Below the pieces are notes generated by a model, which searched no databases, was not told the DNA's origin, and was given only the letters and a program-made list of their open reading frames with translations. A program made the position numbers and the translations under genes. From assembly GCA_002401455.1 (NCBI GenBank), contig NVTE01000006.1, positions 1,867-58,345 of the forward strand: a stretch of DNA of 56,479 nt, given 5' to 3'. Origin of the DNA: Alphaproteobacteria bacterium (GTDB lineage Bacteria > Pseudomonadota > Alphaproteobacteria > Sphingomonadales > Emcibacteraceae). This document shows, piece after piece, positions 8,922 to 15,920 of the stretch (the first letter of the stretch is position 1; every line of letters begins with the position of its first letter).

Positions 8922-9736
8922 ATTGATGTTCTGACTTTACGGAAGATAAGAAACAGACCCAGCAGCACCATAGGAATGGATAGCAATTGACCCATGGTCA
9001 GAAATCCGGTGCCATAGAGGAAGCCAATATGATTGTCGGGCTCGCGGAATTGCTCAACAAAGGTCCGGGCAGCGGCATAACCGATGATAAAGGTGCCGGT
9101 CAGGACACCAGGCTTTTTGCGGGCGCTGGTAAAGTGAAATAGGAACCACAACAGGAAAAACAGGGCCAGGCCTTCGAGGGCGGCTTCATAAAGCTGACTC
9201 GGGTGACGGGGCAGGGGGCCGCCGCGGGGGAAAATCATGCCAAAATCAGCATCCGTGGGTCGGCCAAACAACTCGCCATTGATGAAATTTGCCAACCGGC
9301 CCAGCAGCAGACCGATAGGGGAGGCACAGGCCAGAATGTCGGTGAAGCGGAAAAAGGGGATTTTATGTTTCCGGCAGAAAAAATATGTCGCTAGGGAGAC
9401 CCCGATGAAGCCACCATGAAACGACATGCCGCCGTCCCACAGGGCCAGGATGTCGCCGGGATGGCTCAGGTAATAGCTGAAGTTATAAAACAGAACATAA
9501 CCGATCCGGCCGCCGATGATCACGCCCATCATGGCCCAGAAGGCGAAGTCGCCGACCTGTTCAGCGGTGCAGGGGGCGCCTCTTTTCTTGATCAGTTGCA
9601 GCATGTAAAACCAGGCAATCGCCCAGCCGGCCAGATAGGCCACCGAATACCAGCGAATCGTTAAGGGACCAAAACTGACGATGTCTGGTGAAATGTTGGG
9701 AAAAGTAAGGGTGGCTGATAATAAAAATTCTAACAT
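8918..9736 (-). CDS. lgt: Prolipoprotein diacylglyceryl transferase
   Basis: This 272-aa inner-membrane enzyme transfers diacylglycerol from phosphatidylglycerol to the lipobox cysteine of prolipoproteins. There are about seven hydrophobic segments. Conserved features include the MSFHGGFIGV segment (His about 103), the signature GRLANFINGELFGRPTD (about 145-161), and HPSQLYEA. It is the first gene of the minus-strand run. It is followed with a 4-bp overlap by the midA-like gene and is divergent from ubiK across a 148-bp region that must hold both promoters. Confidence 0.97.
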   Translation of the reverse strand: MLEFLLSATLTFPNISPDIVSFGPLTIRWYSVAYLAGWAIAWFYMLQLIKKRGAPCTAEQVGDFAFWAMMGVIIGGRIGYVLFYNFSYYLSHPGDILALWDGGMSFHGGFIGVSLATYFFCRKHKIPFFRFTDILACASPIGLLLGRLANFINGELFGRPTDADFGMIFPRGGPLPRHPSQLYEAALEGLALFFLLWFLFHFTSARKKPGVLTGTFIIGYAAARTFVEQFREPDNHIGFLYGTGFLTMGQLLSIPMVLLGLFLIFRKVRTSI

Positions 9737-9884
9737 ATGTTCGTCGCCGGTTTTCGCTGTTTTCCAATTGTTTAAGGGCCATCATGCAGGGCTTTGTCGC
9801 CAAGTCAAGTGCCATGGAATTGAATCCGCTTGGCTTTCCTGCTCAGTTTGGTCATATTACGTTTTTTATAGCAAAGGTAATAAC

Positions 9885-10157
9885 GTGCAGACGGACAATA
9901 AATTTTTTGATGATCTGGCAAAATTGGGCCAGAGCGCTGTGGGGACCCTCCATGGGGTCAAGGGCGAGGTCGAGGCCATGATCCGGGCCCGGATGGAACA
10001 TGTCCTGCAGGATATGGACCTGGTGACCCGGGAAGAATTTGACGTGGTCCGGGATATGGCCAAAGCCGCCCGCGCGGAAAATAGTGAATTGACCAAGAAA
10101 ATAACAGCGTTAGAGCAAGCTCTAAAAGCTAAAAAAACAAAAAGTAGTAGCACATGA
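9885..10157 (+). CDS. ubiK: UbiK-like accessory factor of ubiquinone biosynthesis (BMFP domain)
   Basis: This 90-aa small coiled-coil protein begins VQTDNKFFDDLAKLGQSAVG. It continues with an amphipathic helix and EALDLVTREEFDVVR-like text (LVTREEFDVVRDMAKAAR). A C-terminal coiled coil rich in Lys and Ala (about 60-88) follows. This is the BMFP/YqiC pattern. UbiK helps the late aerobic ubiquinone hydroxylases and binds membrane lipids. I chose a GTG start at 9885, since a good AAAGGT site precedes it and homologues start at this residue. A longer frame to 9681 would run into lgt. The stop overlaps the next gene by 4 bp. Confidence 0.88.
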   Translation: MQTDNKFFDDLAKLGQSAVGTLHGVKGEVEAMIRARMEHVLQDMDLVTREEFDVVRDMAKAARAENSELTKKITALEQALKAKKTKSSST

Positions 10158-10660
10158 CAGCAGTAAATTTTGACGGATATGATGCCATGATGGCTAATCC
10201 GCTTGATATTCTGGAAACGATAGCCGGCCAGAATGAATGGCCTTACGAACGCTCCAATGATGAAGAAATTATCGTTGCGGTCAGTGGTGACTGGTGCGAT
10301 TTTCATATCCGTTATTTCTGGGTTGCGGAAGATAACCTGCTGCAGGCGGCGGGCATGCTGGACATGCGGGTGCCGGACATTAAAAAAGCCCGGATACTGG
10401 AAACCATCAATCTGGTGAACGAGCGGCTGGCCATTGGCCATTTTGCCATCTGGACCGAAGATAACACCCTGATGTTCCGTCACAGCAGCATGCTGGGCGA
10501 AGATCATGATCTGACCGCGGCTACCTGTGAAAAAATCACCGATGCGATCCTGGCGGAAAGCAATAAATATTATCCGGTGTTTCAGTTTGTTCTGTGGGCG
10601 GGAAAAAGCCCCGAAGAAGCCATGCAATCTGCTATGTTGGATACCATCGGCGAAGCCTGA
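10154..10660 (+). CDS. YbjN domain protein
   Basis: This 168-aa protein has the YbjN-type domain, with a fold like type III secretion chaperones. It begins MTAVNFDGYDAMMANPLDIL. It includes EITVAVSGDW-like text (EIIVAVSGDWCDFHIRYFW, about 35-53), then MRVPDIKKARILETINLVNE, FAIWTEDNTLMFRHSS, and a closing helix. There are no catalytic residues. It overlaps ubiK by 4 bp and precedes proC by 31 bp. YbjN is often placed beside proC in alphaproteobacteria. The molecular role is unknown. Confidence 0.85.
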   Translation: MTAVNFDGYDAMMANPLDILETIAGQNEWPYERSNDEEIIVAVSGDWCDFHIRYFWVAEDNLLQAAGMLDMRVPDIKKARILETINLVNERLAIGHFAIWTEDNTLMFRHSSMLGEDHDLTAATCEKITDAILAESNKYYPVFQFVLWAGKSPEEAMQSAMLDTIGEA

Positions 10661-10691
10661 TTCTGTATCTGGATGTAAAAGGGGTCACCCC

Positions 10692-11534
10692 ATGTCTAAA
10701 TTGTCTCAAATTTCTGCGGATCATCCGTTATTGCTCATTGGTTGTGGCAAGATGGGCGGCGCCATGCTTCAGGGCTGGCTAAAAGCCGGATTGTCTGAGG
10801 ATGCGGTCAAGATCGTCGATCCTTATTTGGACGGCGTCCGGAAAATGCTACCCGCTCTGCCAGACAACTGTTTTGCCGAGACAATATCAGACCTGGCCGA
10901 GGGTTTAACGCCTGGCTTCATCGTGCTGGCGGTCAAGCCCCAGATGATGGATCAGGCGGTTGAGGCCCTGAAAGACATGGCTTGCGATCAGGCGGCCTTC
11001 CTCTCGATCGCGGCCGGTAAAACCATCGGCTATTTTGAACGCCACCTGGGCCAGGATGCCGCCATCGTCAGGGCCATGCCCAATACCCCCGCCGCCATTG
11101 GCCGGGGCATCACCGTCGGCTGTGCCAACAAGAATGTCAGCGAGGACCAACAGGCGGTCTGTCATGATCTGTTGACGGCGGCGGGTGCTGTCGAGTGGGT
11201 ATCAGAGGAAACTCTAATCGATGCGGTGACCGCGGTGTCGGGCAGCGGTCCGGCCTATGTATTTAACCTGGTGGAGACCCTTGCCGGTGCCGGAGAGGCC
11301 ATCGGCCTTGCGCCGGAATTGGCGAAGAAGCTGGCCATGCATACCATCTGCGGCTCCGCGGCTTTGTTGGAGCAATCGGAGCTGGACGCGACCCAGCTCA
11401 GGATCAATGTCACCAGCCCCAACGGCACGACAGAGGCAGCGTTAAATGTCCTGATGGGTGAGGATGGTCTGGGCAAACTAATGACCAAAGCCGTCCGCGC
11501 CGCCCACCAAAGATCAAAAGACCTCGCCGACTGA
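10692..11534 (+). CDS. proC: Pyrroline-5-carboxylate reductase
   Basis: This 280-aa enzyme performs the last step of proline synthesis, reducing 1-pyrroline-5-carboxylate with NAD(P)H. It has the Rossmann start LLIGCGKMGGAMLQGWL (about 14-30), the AVKPQ segment (about 81-85), RAMPNTPAAIGRGITVG (about 121-137), and the family signature VSGSGPAYVFNLVETLAGAG with a C-terminal dimer domain (NVTSPNGTTEAAL). I chose ATG 10692, since a longer frame overlaps the ybjN-like gene and homologues begin near this residue. It is third in a ubiK-ybjN-proC group. Confidence 0.97.
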   Translation: MSKLSQISADHPLLLIGCGKMGGAMLQGWLKAGLSEDAVKIVDPYLDGVRKMLPALPDNCFAETISDLAEGLTPGFIVLAVKPQMMDQAVEALKDMACDQAAFLSIAAGKTIGYFERHLGQDAAIVRAMPNTPAAIGRGITVGCANKNVSEDQQAVCHDLLTAAGAVEWVSEETLIDAVTAVSGSGPAYVFNLVETLAGAGEAIGLAPELAKKLAMHTICGSAALLEQSELDATQLRINVTSPNGTTEAALNVLMGEDGLGKLMTKAVRAAHQRSKDLAD

Positions 11535-11631
11535 GCAGGGGCCCAAAGCTGTGACCTCAGAGGCAGAGCTTCCAGAGACAGTTTCGCCGAGAAAATGGTC
11601 CTATTAAGGGGTGGCGTGTTTAGTTTAACCC

Positions 11632-11677
11632 TTTGAATTAGTACAATAAAAAATCAATCAACTCTGACACCATCGAT
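11632..11677 (+). repeat. REP-like repeat, copy A
   Basis: This 46-bp sequence starts TTTGAATTAGTACAATAAAA and ends CTCTGACACCATCGAT. It matches copy B at 12146-12191 with two mismatches (44 of 46). It lies between proC and the cupin gene. The CTCTGACcCCATCGAT end is of the type that I recall near REP-associated tyrosine transposases. No transposase gene is in the window. Copies A and B are direct repeats flanking the cupin gene. Confidence 0.85.
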
Positions 11678-11744
11678 TCTATCTGGAAAAAGTTATCCAT
11701 TTCGGCGATAATCAGTCTGTGGACTTCAAATTGGAGAACGAGAT

Positions 11745-12104
11745 ATGAAAGTGATTAATCTTAAGCAGAAGACGTCATTATTTACCGAACAGTGGACACC
11801 AAAAATAATAGCCACCCTGGATCACAACCATATTTATCTTTCAAAACTGAAAGGTGATTTTGTCTGGCATAATCACGCAGACCAGGATGAAATGTTTCTG
11901 GTGGTGGCGGGCCGTTTCAGGATGGACTTTAGGGATGAGCAGCTTTGGGTGGAAGAAGGGGAAATCATTGTTGTCCCTAAAGGTGTCGAGCATAAACCTT
12001 TCGCCGAGGAAGAGTGCAGCGTTCTGGTTATCGAGAATGCAAGCACCGAGCATACCGGGGGGGTGGATGATCCGCGAACCAAAGAAAGCTATGACCGGAT
12101 TTAA
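11745..12104 (+). CDS. Small cupin-domain protein
   Basis: This 119-aa protein has a single cupin barrel. The first metal motif reads WHNHADQDEMFLVVAGRF (about 45-62), with two His and a Glu. The second reads IIVVPKGVEHKPFAEE (about 76-91), with the third His. This is a complete metal site. Such small cupins include mannose-6-phosphate-isomerase-like and storage-type proteins, and the substrate cannot be inferred. It has a GGAGAAC ribosome site. It is flanked by direct copies A and B of the REP-like repeat and lies in the transition to AT-rich sequence. Confidence 0.85.
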   Translation: MKVINLKQKTSLFTEQWTPKIIATLDHNHIYLSKLKGDFVWHNHADQDEMFLVVAGRFRMDFRDEQLWVEEGEIIVVPKGVEHKPFAEEECSVLVIENASTEHTGGVDDPRTKESYDRI

Positions 12105-12145
12105 TTAACGCAAGCTATGGCGCCGGTATTCTGACAAGCTGCGGA

Positions 12146-12191
12146 TTTGAATTAGTACAATAAAAAATCAATCGACTCTGACCCCATCGAT
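12146..12191 (+). repeat. REP-like repeat, copy B
   Basis: This is the second copy, 46 bp, ending CTCTGACCCCATCGAT with the ATCGAT at 12186-12191. It is direct to copy A and inverted to copy C at 12712-12745. B and C together enclose an AT-rich 520-bp segment that holds the lipoprotein gene. The ATCGAT ends of B and C face inward. Confidence 0.85.
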
Positions 12192-12237
12192 CATTTCTAA
12201 AGAGCACAGGTGTCGCACTTGCAACTTGAATTCACAA

Positions 12238-12693
12238 TCATCCAAATGAACCATTTTTTTCATAATGGCAATTACCGCTAATAGGCTTTGACGTTTCTGG
12301 GCTTCCACGCATAATTAATACAACAGGTAAATATATTTCCTCAGTTACGACAACGCTGGGAAAACCAGATTCTTTTTCGTAATCAAACTTTCCTACAACT
12401 GTCACATATTGATTTTTGCAAGTAAATTTTTCATTATTATAAAGATTTAGTGGAAAATCCCATAAACTTATGGAAGATCCAAAATTGCCATTTTCTGCAT
12501 CATCTTTATTTACAAATATGGCAACTGTACCAAATCGACCACTACTAAAATATCCTGTTACTATAACATTTTGCCCTATAAAATCATTAGGATTTGCTAA
12601 TAAATTGATCAATGAGACATTAATTAATCTTTCTTTTTGTTCACAACCACCCAAAATTAGTATGCCCAATATAATAATTAACTTGTTCTTCAT
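12238..12693 (-). CDS. Predicted lipoprotein of unknown function
   Basis: This 151-aa protein has a basic N-terminus and a hydrophobic core ending in the lipobox LGGC (about 15-18). The mature part reads INLLANPNDFIGQNVIVTGYF, a pattern of beta strands that suggests an OB-like barrel. The function is unknown. I chose ATG 12693 because GAGG lies just upstream. A start at 12705 (MRKKMKNK) is nearly as good. The gene is visibly more AT-rich than its neighbours and lies wholly between inverted repeat copies B and C, which is a sign of transfer or of insertion as a passenger. Confidence 0.75.
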   Translation of the reverse strand: MKNKLIIILGILILGGCEQKERLINVSLINLLANPNDFIGQNVIVTGYFSSGRFGTVAIFVNKDDAENGNFGSSISLWDFPLNLYNNEKFTCKNQYVTVVGKFDYEKESGFPSVVVTEEIYLPVVLIMRGSPETSKPISGNCHYEKNGSFG

Positions 12694-12711
12694 TTTTTTC
12701 CTCATAGAGAA

Positions 12712-12745
12712 ATCGATGGGGTCAGAGTAAATTGATTTTTTATTG
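12712..12745 (-). repeat. REP-like repeat, copy C (inverted)
   Basis: This is the reverse complement of the core of copy B. On the minus strand it reads CAATAAAAAATCAAT, two changed bases, then ACTCTGACCCCATCGAT. The left part of copy B (TTTGAATTAGTA) is not conserved here. Its ATCGAT end stands 7 bp upstream of the longer start codon of the lipoprotein gene. Confidence 0.8.
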
Positions 12746-12923
12746 AATTATAACAATGTATTAGCTTACTTTTATTTGTATATAATATCAATATAGTCTC
12801 CCGCCTGTCTCCCGGGATAATAACCTTAAAAATTGTGTGTCGTCAAATAATGATATGTTTTTAGTTGCGGTGAGGGCGGCCCAGGTTGGAGCCCTGATGG
12901 TGACTAGGCCACGGGTGCTAAAT

Positions 12924-13424
12924 CTATTCGCCCATGTCCTTGTTAACCCGGGCGAGGATTTCGTCTCGGTTGTCGTCGGCGAGAAGGGCGGACAGGACTT
13001 TCCAGAAACCTTCCACCGATTGACCGCCAGCTTTTTCAAAGGCCTTTAACATATGGTCTTTCTGATGCTCGGCGATTTTGTCCAGCAGGGTTTGGCCCTG
13101 GTCGGTGAGAAACAGCAGGCGCTGGCGCCGGTCCTGGTCACCAATGTCCTGCCGGATATGACCCTTTTCCACCAGTGTGCTCAGGACCCGGGACAGGCTC
13201 TGTTTGGTGATGCTCAGCAGCTTCAGCAGTTCAGCGACCTTCATGCCCGGATTGCGGCCGACAAAATGCAATACTCGGTGATGGGCGCGGCCAAAACCAT
13301 AGGTCTGGAGCACATCATCCGGCCAGCTGATAAAATCACGATAAGCAAAATACAGCAGCTCCATTCCCTTGAGGAATTTCTGGTGATCCGAGTGCTTTTC
13401 TACCTCAAAAAATATGTCAGTCAT
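12924..13424 (-). CDS. MarR-family transcriptional regulator
   Basis: This 166-aa protein has the winged helix-turn-helix MarR fold: an N-terminal helical dimer part, then AELLKLLSITKQSLSRVLSTLVEKGHI (helices around 63-90; the recognition helix includes SLSRVL). The wing QDIGDQDRRQRLLFLTDQG has the family DxRxxR-like DQDRRQR motif. A closing dimer helix follows. It is divergent from ilvE with a 71-bp gap. A 10-bp-arm palindrome covers its own start codon (see 13410-13436), so autoregulation and control of ilvE are likely. The ligand is unknown. Confidence 0.92.
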   Translation of the reverse strand: MTDIFFEVEKHSDHQKFLKGMELLYFAYRDFISWPDDVLQTYGFGRAHHRVLHFVGRNPGMKVAELLKLLSITKQSLSRVLSTLVEKGHIRQDIGDQDRRQRLLFLTDQGQTLLDKIAEHQKDHMLKAFEKAGGQSVEGFWKVLSALLADDNRDEILARVNKDMGE

Positions 13425-13436
13425 GTTGACATATTT
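13410..13436. promoter_or_regulatory. Palindromic operator over the marR start, facing ilvE
   Basis: Perfect 10-bp arms AAATATGTCA (13410-13419) and TGACATATTT (13427-13436) are separated by 7 bp. The palindrome contains the marR start codon (13422-13424). A TATAAT-like core at 13439-13446, readable in both directions, lies beside it. This suggests that a MarR dimer bound here would affect both divergent promoters. Confidence 0.6.
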
Positions 13437-13495
13437 AAATTATAATGTTACGCATATCAAGTTATTAGTGAAATATTATTATAAAGAGGTTACTT

Positions 13496-14371
13496 ATGTC
13501 ATCTGCAACATACGACGACCGCGACGGCGTCATCTGGTATAATGGGGAATTGATCGATTGGCGGGATGCCAATGTTCATATCCTGACACATGCACTTCAC
13601 TATGCCAGCAGTGTGTTCGAGGGGCAGAAGGCTTATGGCGGAGAGATTTTTAAACTTCGCGAGCATTCCCAGCGGCTGATCGAGTCCGGCCGGATGCTGG
13701 GTTTTGAAATTCCTTACACCGTGGAAGAAATTGATCAGGCCGCCATTGATGTGGTCAAGGCCAATGGGCTGGTTAATGCCTATGTCCGTCCTGTCGCCTG
13801 GCGCGGGTCCGAAATGATGGGGGTCGCCACCAAGGGCTCGAAAATCCATTTTGCCGTTGCTGCCTGGGAATGGCCACCTTATTTTGGCGAAGAAGCGCTG
13901 CATAAGGGCCTGCGTCTGGAAATCGCCAAGTGGAAACGGCCGTCTCCGGAGACCGAGCCGGTTCATGCCAAGGCCGCCGGCCTTTATATGATTGCCTCGC
14001 TCTGTAAAGATGCCTCTATGGAAAATGGCTATGATGATGCGCTGATGCTCGATTACCGGGGGCAGATTGCCGAAGCCACTGGCGCCAATATCTTTTTCCT
14101 GAAAGATGGCGTGCTCCATACCCCGACACCGGATTGTTTCCTCGACGGCATTACCCGCCGCACGGTGATTGAACTGGCCAAAAAACGCGGCATTAAGACG
14201 ATTGAGCGGGCGATCATGCCCGAGGAAATGGCCGACTTTGAGCAGGCCTTCCTGACCGGAACCGCCGCCGAAGTGACCCCGCTGCGCGAAATCGGCGACT
14301 ATAATTTTGTTGTCGGTGATGTCTGCAAGACCCTGATGAAAGATTATCACGATCTGATCAACAGACGTTAA
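13496..14371 (+). CDS. ilvE: Branched-chain amino acid aminotransferase
   Basis: This 291-aa PLP enzyme is of fold type IV. It interconverts leucine, isoleucine and valine with their 2-oxo acids. Signatures are HALHYASSVFEGQKAYGG (about 34-51), the PLP-lysine region HAKAAGLYMIASL (K about 158), and EATGANIFFLKDG (about 195-207). The C-terminal part contains FLTGTAAEVTPLREI. The length is normal. A possible AAGAGG site precedes ATG 13496. It is divergent from marR and likely controlled by it. D-amino-acid transaminases are similar, but the sequence is nearer the IlvE group. Confidence 0.93.
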   Translation: MSSATYDDRDGVIWYNGELIDWRDANVHILTHALHYASSVFEGQKAYGGEIFKLREHSQRLIESGRMLGFEIPYTVEEIDQAAIDVVKANGLVNAYVRPVAWRGSEMMGVATKGSKIHFAVAAWEWPPYFGEEALHKGLRLEIAKWKRPSPETEPVHAKAAGLYMIASLCKDASMENGYDDALMLDYRGQIAEATGANIFFLKDGVLHTPTPDCFLDGITRRTVIELAKKRGIKTIERAIMPEEMADFEQAFLTGTAAEVTPLREIGDYNFVVGDVCKTLMKDYHDLINRR

Positions 14372-14392
14372 GCGACCAAGAAAAATTTATCG

Positions 14393-14424
14393 GGCGGTGG
14401 GGGAGACTCTACTGCCTTTTCTTT
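14393..14424 (+). terminator. Probable terminator after ilvE
   Basis: GGCGGT (14393-14398) pairs with ACTGCC (14411-14416), with one G-T pair. It is followed by TTTTCTTT. It lies 22 bp after the ilvE stop. The stem is short, so strength is uncertain. A separate perfect 12-bp palindrome GGTCATATGACC follows at 14437-14448. Confidence 0.5.
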
Positions 14425-14528
14425 AGGGCGGGGGCCGGTCATATGACCTCAATACGGCCCTATCCGAATAATAGTTGATATATGTTTAGCATAATCGAAT
14501 TTTATCCGCCAGGTGGGTTGAGAAACAG

Positions 14529-14556
14529 TTGCGTCTGCTGTTGATTTGCCTATACT
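14529..14556 (+). promoter_or_regulatory. Candidate promoter for argG
   Basis: TTGCGT (14529-14534), a 16-bp spacer, and TATACT (14551-14556) form a plausible sigma-70-type promoter ending 51 bp before the argG start. No operator motif was clear. Confidence 0.5.
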
Positions 14557-14607
14557 GCGCGGGAATTTTACGGCGCGAATAAGCATTCGCTACAGCAGGA
14601 AAACCCA

Positions 14608-15840
14608 ATGACCAAAAAAATTAAAAAAGTTGTTCTGGCCTACTCCGGTGGGCTCGATACCTCGATCATCCTGAAATGGCTGAAGGACACCTATGACTGC
14701 GAAGTTGTCACCTTTACCGCTGACCTCGGCCAGGGCGAGGAGCTAGAGCCCGCCCGCAAGAAAGCCGAGATGTTTGGGGTCAAGGAAATCTATATCGAAG
14801 ACCTGCGCGAAGAGTTCGTCCGCGACTATGTCTTCCCCATGTTCCGGGCTAATGCGCTGTATGAAGGCGTGTACCTGTTGGGTACGGCCATCGCCCGTCC
14901 CTTGATCGCCAAGCGCCAGATTGAAATCGCCCACGCCGTTGGCGCTGATGCGGTCTGTCACGGGGCCACCGGCAAAGGTAATGACCAGGTCCGGTTTGAG
15001 CTCGGCTATTATGGTCTGGACCCGGACATCACCGTGATTGCGCCGTGGCGGGAATGGGACCTGAACAGTCGAACCAAGCTGATCGATTATGCGGAGAAAC
15101 ATCAGATCCCGGTGGCCAAGGACAAGCGCGGCGAGTCGCCTTTCTCTGTCGATGCCAACCTGCTGCATACCTCCAGCGAAGGCAAGCTGCTGGAAGATCC
15201 GTGGGAAGAAAGCCCGGAATATGTCTATAACCGGACGGTCTCCCCTGAGGATGCCCCGGATAAGGCGACTTATATCGAAGTCGAGTTTGAAAAAGGCGAT
15301 GCGGTCGGTATTGACGGCGTGAAGATGTCTCCGGCGACAATCCTGACCAAGCTGAATGAGCTCGGCGGCGCCAATGGCATTGGCCGTCTTGATCTGTTGG
15401 AAAATCGCTTTGTCGGCATGAAGTCACGGGGCATTTATGAAACCCCCGGCGGCACAATTCTGCTGACCGCGCACCGGGGCATTGAAAGCACCACTCTGGA
15501 CAGTGGCGCCATGCACCTGAAAGATGAACTGATGCCGAAATATGCCGAGCTGATTTATAACGGCTTCTGGTTCTCGCCTGAGCGGGAAATGCTCCAGGCC
15601 CTGATCGACAAGTCACAGGAACATGTCTGCGGCACCGTCCGGTTGAAACTCTATAAGGGCGGTGTTCATCTGGTGGGCCGCAAGTCCCCGCAATCGCTGT
15701 ATTCCATGGAGCATGTGACCTTTGAGGAAGACGAGGTTTATGATCAGCGCGATGCGGCTGGCTTTATTAAGCTCAACGCCCTGCGCCTGCGCCTGCTGAA
15801 CCAGCGCGGCAAGTCGAAGGTTAGTCCAAGCTACGAATAA
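14608..15840 (+). CDS. argG: Argininosuccinate synthase
   Basis: This 410-aa cytoplasmic enzyme joins citrulline and aspartate with ATP in arginine synthesis. The ATP-binding P-loop is AYSGGLDTS (about 11-19). Other marks are [12 protein letters not shown] (about 119-130), [20 protein letters not shown], and the final [11 protein letters not shown]. The length fits the type I family. GCAGGAAAACCC precedes the ATG. It stands as a single gene between its promoter at 14529 and a strong terminator at 15858. Confidence 0.98.
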   Translation: MTKKIKKVVLAYSGGLDTSIILKWLKDTYDCEVVTFTADLGQGEELEPARKKAEMFGVKEIYIEDLREEFVRDYVFPMFRANALYEGVYLLGTAIARPLIAKRQIEIAHAVGADAVCHGATGKGNDQVRFELGYYGLDPDITVIAPWREWDLNSRTKLIDYAEKHQIPVAKDKRGESPFSVDANLLHTSSEGKLLEDPWEESPEYVYNRTVSPEDAPDKATYIEVEFEKGDAVGIDGVKMSPATILTKLNELGGANGIGRLDLLENRFVGMKSRGIYETPGGTILLTAHRGIESTTLDSGAMHLKDELMPKYAELIYNGFWFSPEREMLQALIDKSQEHVCGTVRLKLYKGGVHLVGRKSPQSLYSMEHVTFEEDEVYDQRDAAGFIKLNALRLRLLNQRGKSKVSPSYE

Positions 15841-15857
15841 TAGACTGTGAATAATAG

Positions 15858-15894
15858 AAAAGGCGGCTGGAGATTTCCTCAGCCGCCTTTTTTT
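15858..15894 (+). terminator. Rho-independent terminator of argG
   Basis: A perfect 12-bp stem AAAAGGCGGCTG (15858-15869) with CAGCCGCCTTTT (15880-15891), a 10-nt loop, and a T run to 15894. It may work in both directions, since the minus-strand gene at 15921-17393 converges on it and the stem begins with an A run. Confidence 0.93.
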
Positions 15895-15920
15895 GTGATT
15901 AAATTATGGGGGATGGTCTT

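Noticed and set aside
9681-9884. Upstream extension of ubiK into lgt
   Set aside because: Homologues start at the VQTDNKFFDDL segment and the extension overlaps lgt on the other strand.
12105-12237. Transposase fragment between the repeats
   Set aside because: I read both strands and found no Y1-type HUH or related motif, so no mobile-element gene is claimed.
12788-13049. Short frames on both strands overlapping the marR 3-prime end
   Set aside because: They show no ribosome site or recognisable domain and are explained by marR codon bias.
13499-14350. Long antisense frame (283 codons) opposite ilvE
   Set aside because: It mirrors ilvE codon structure, has no family resemblance, and lacks a ribosome site.
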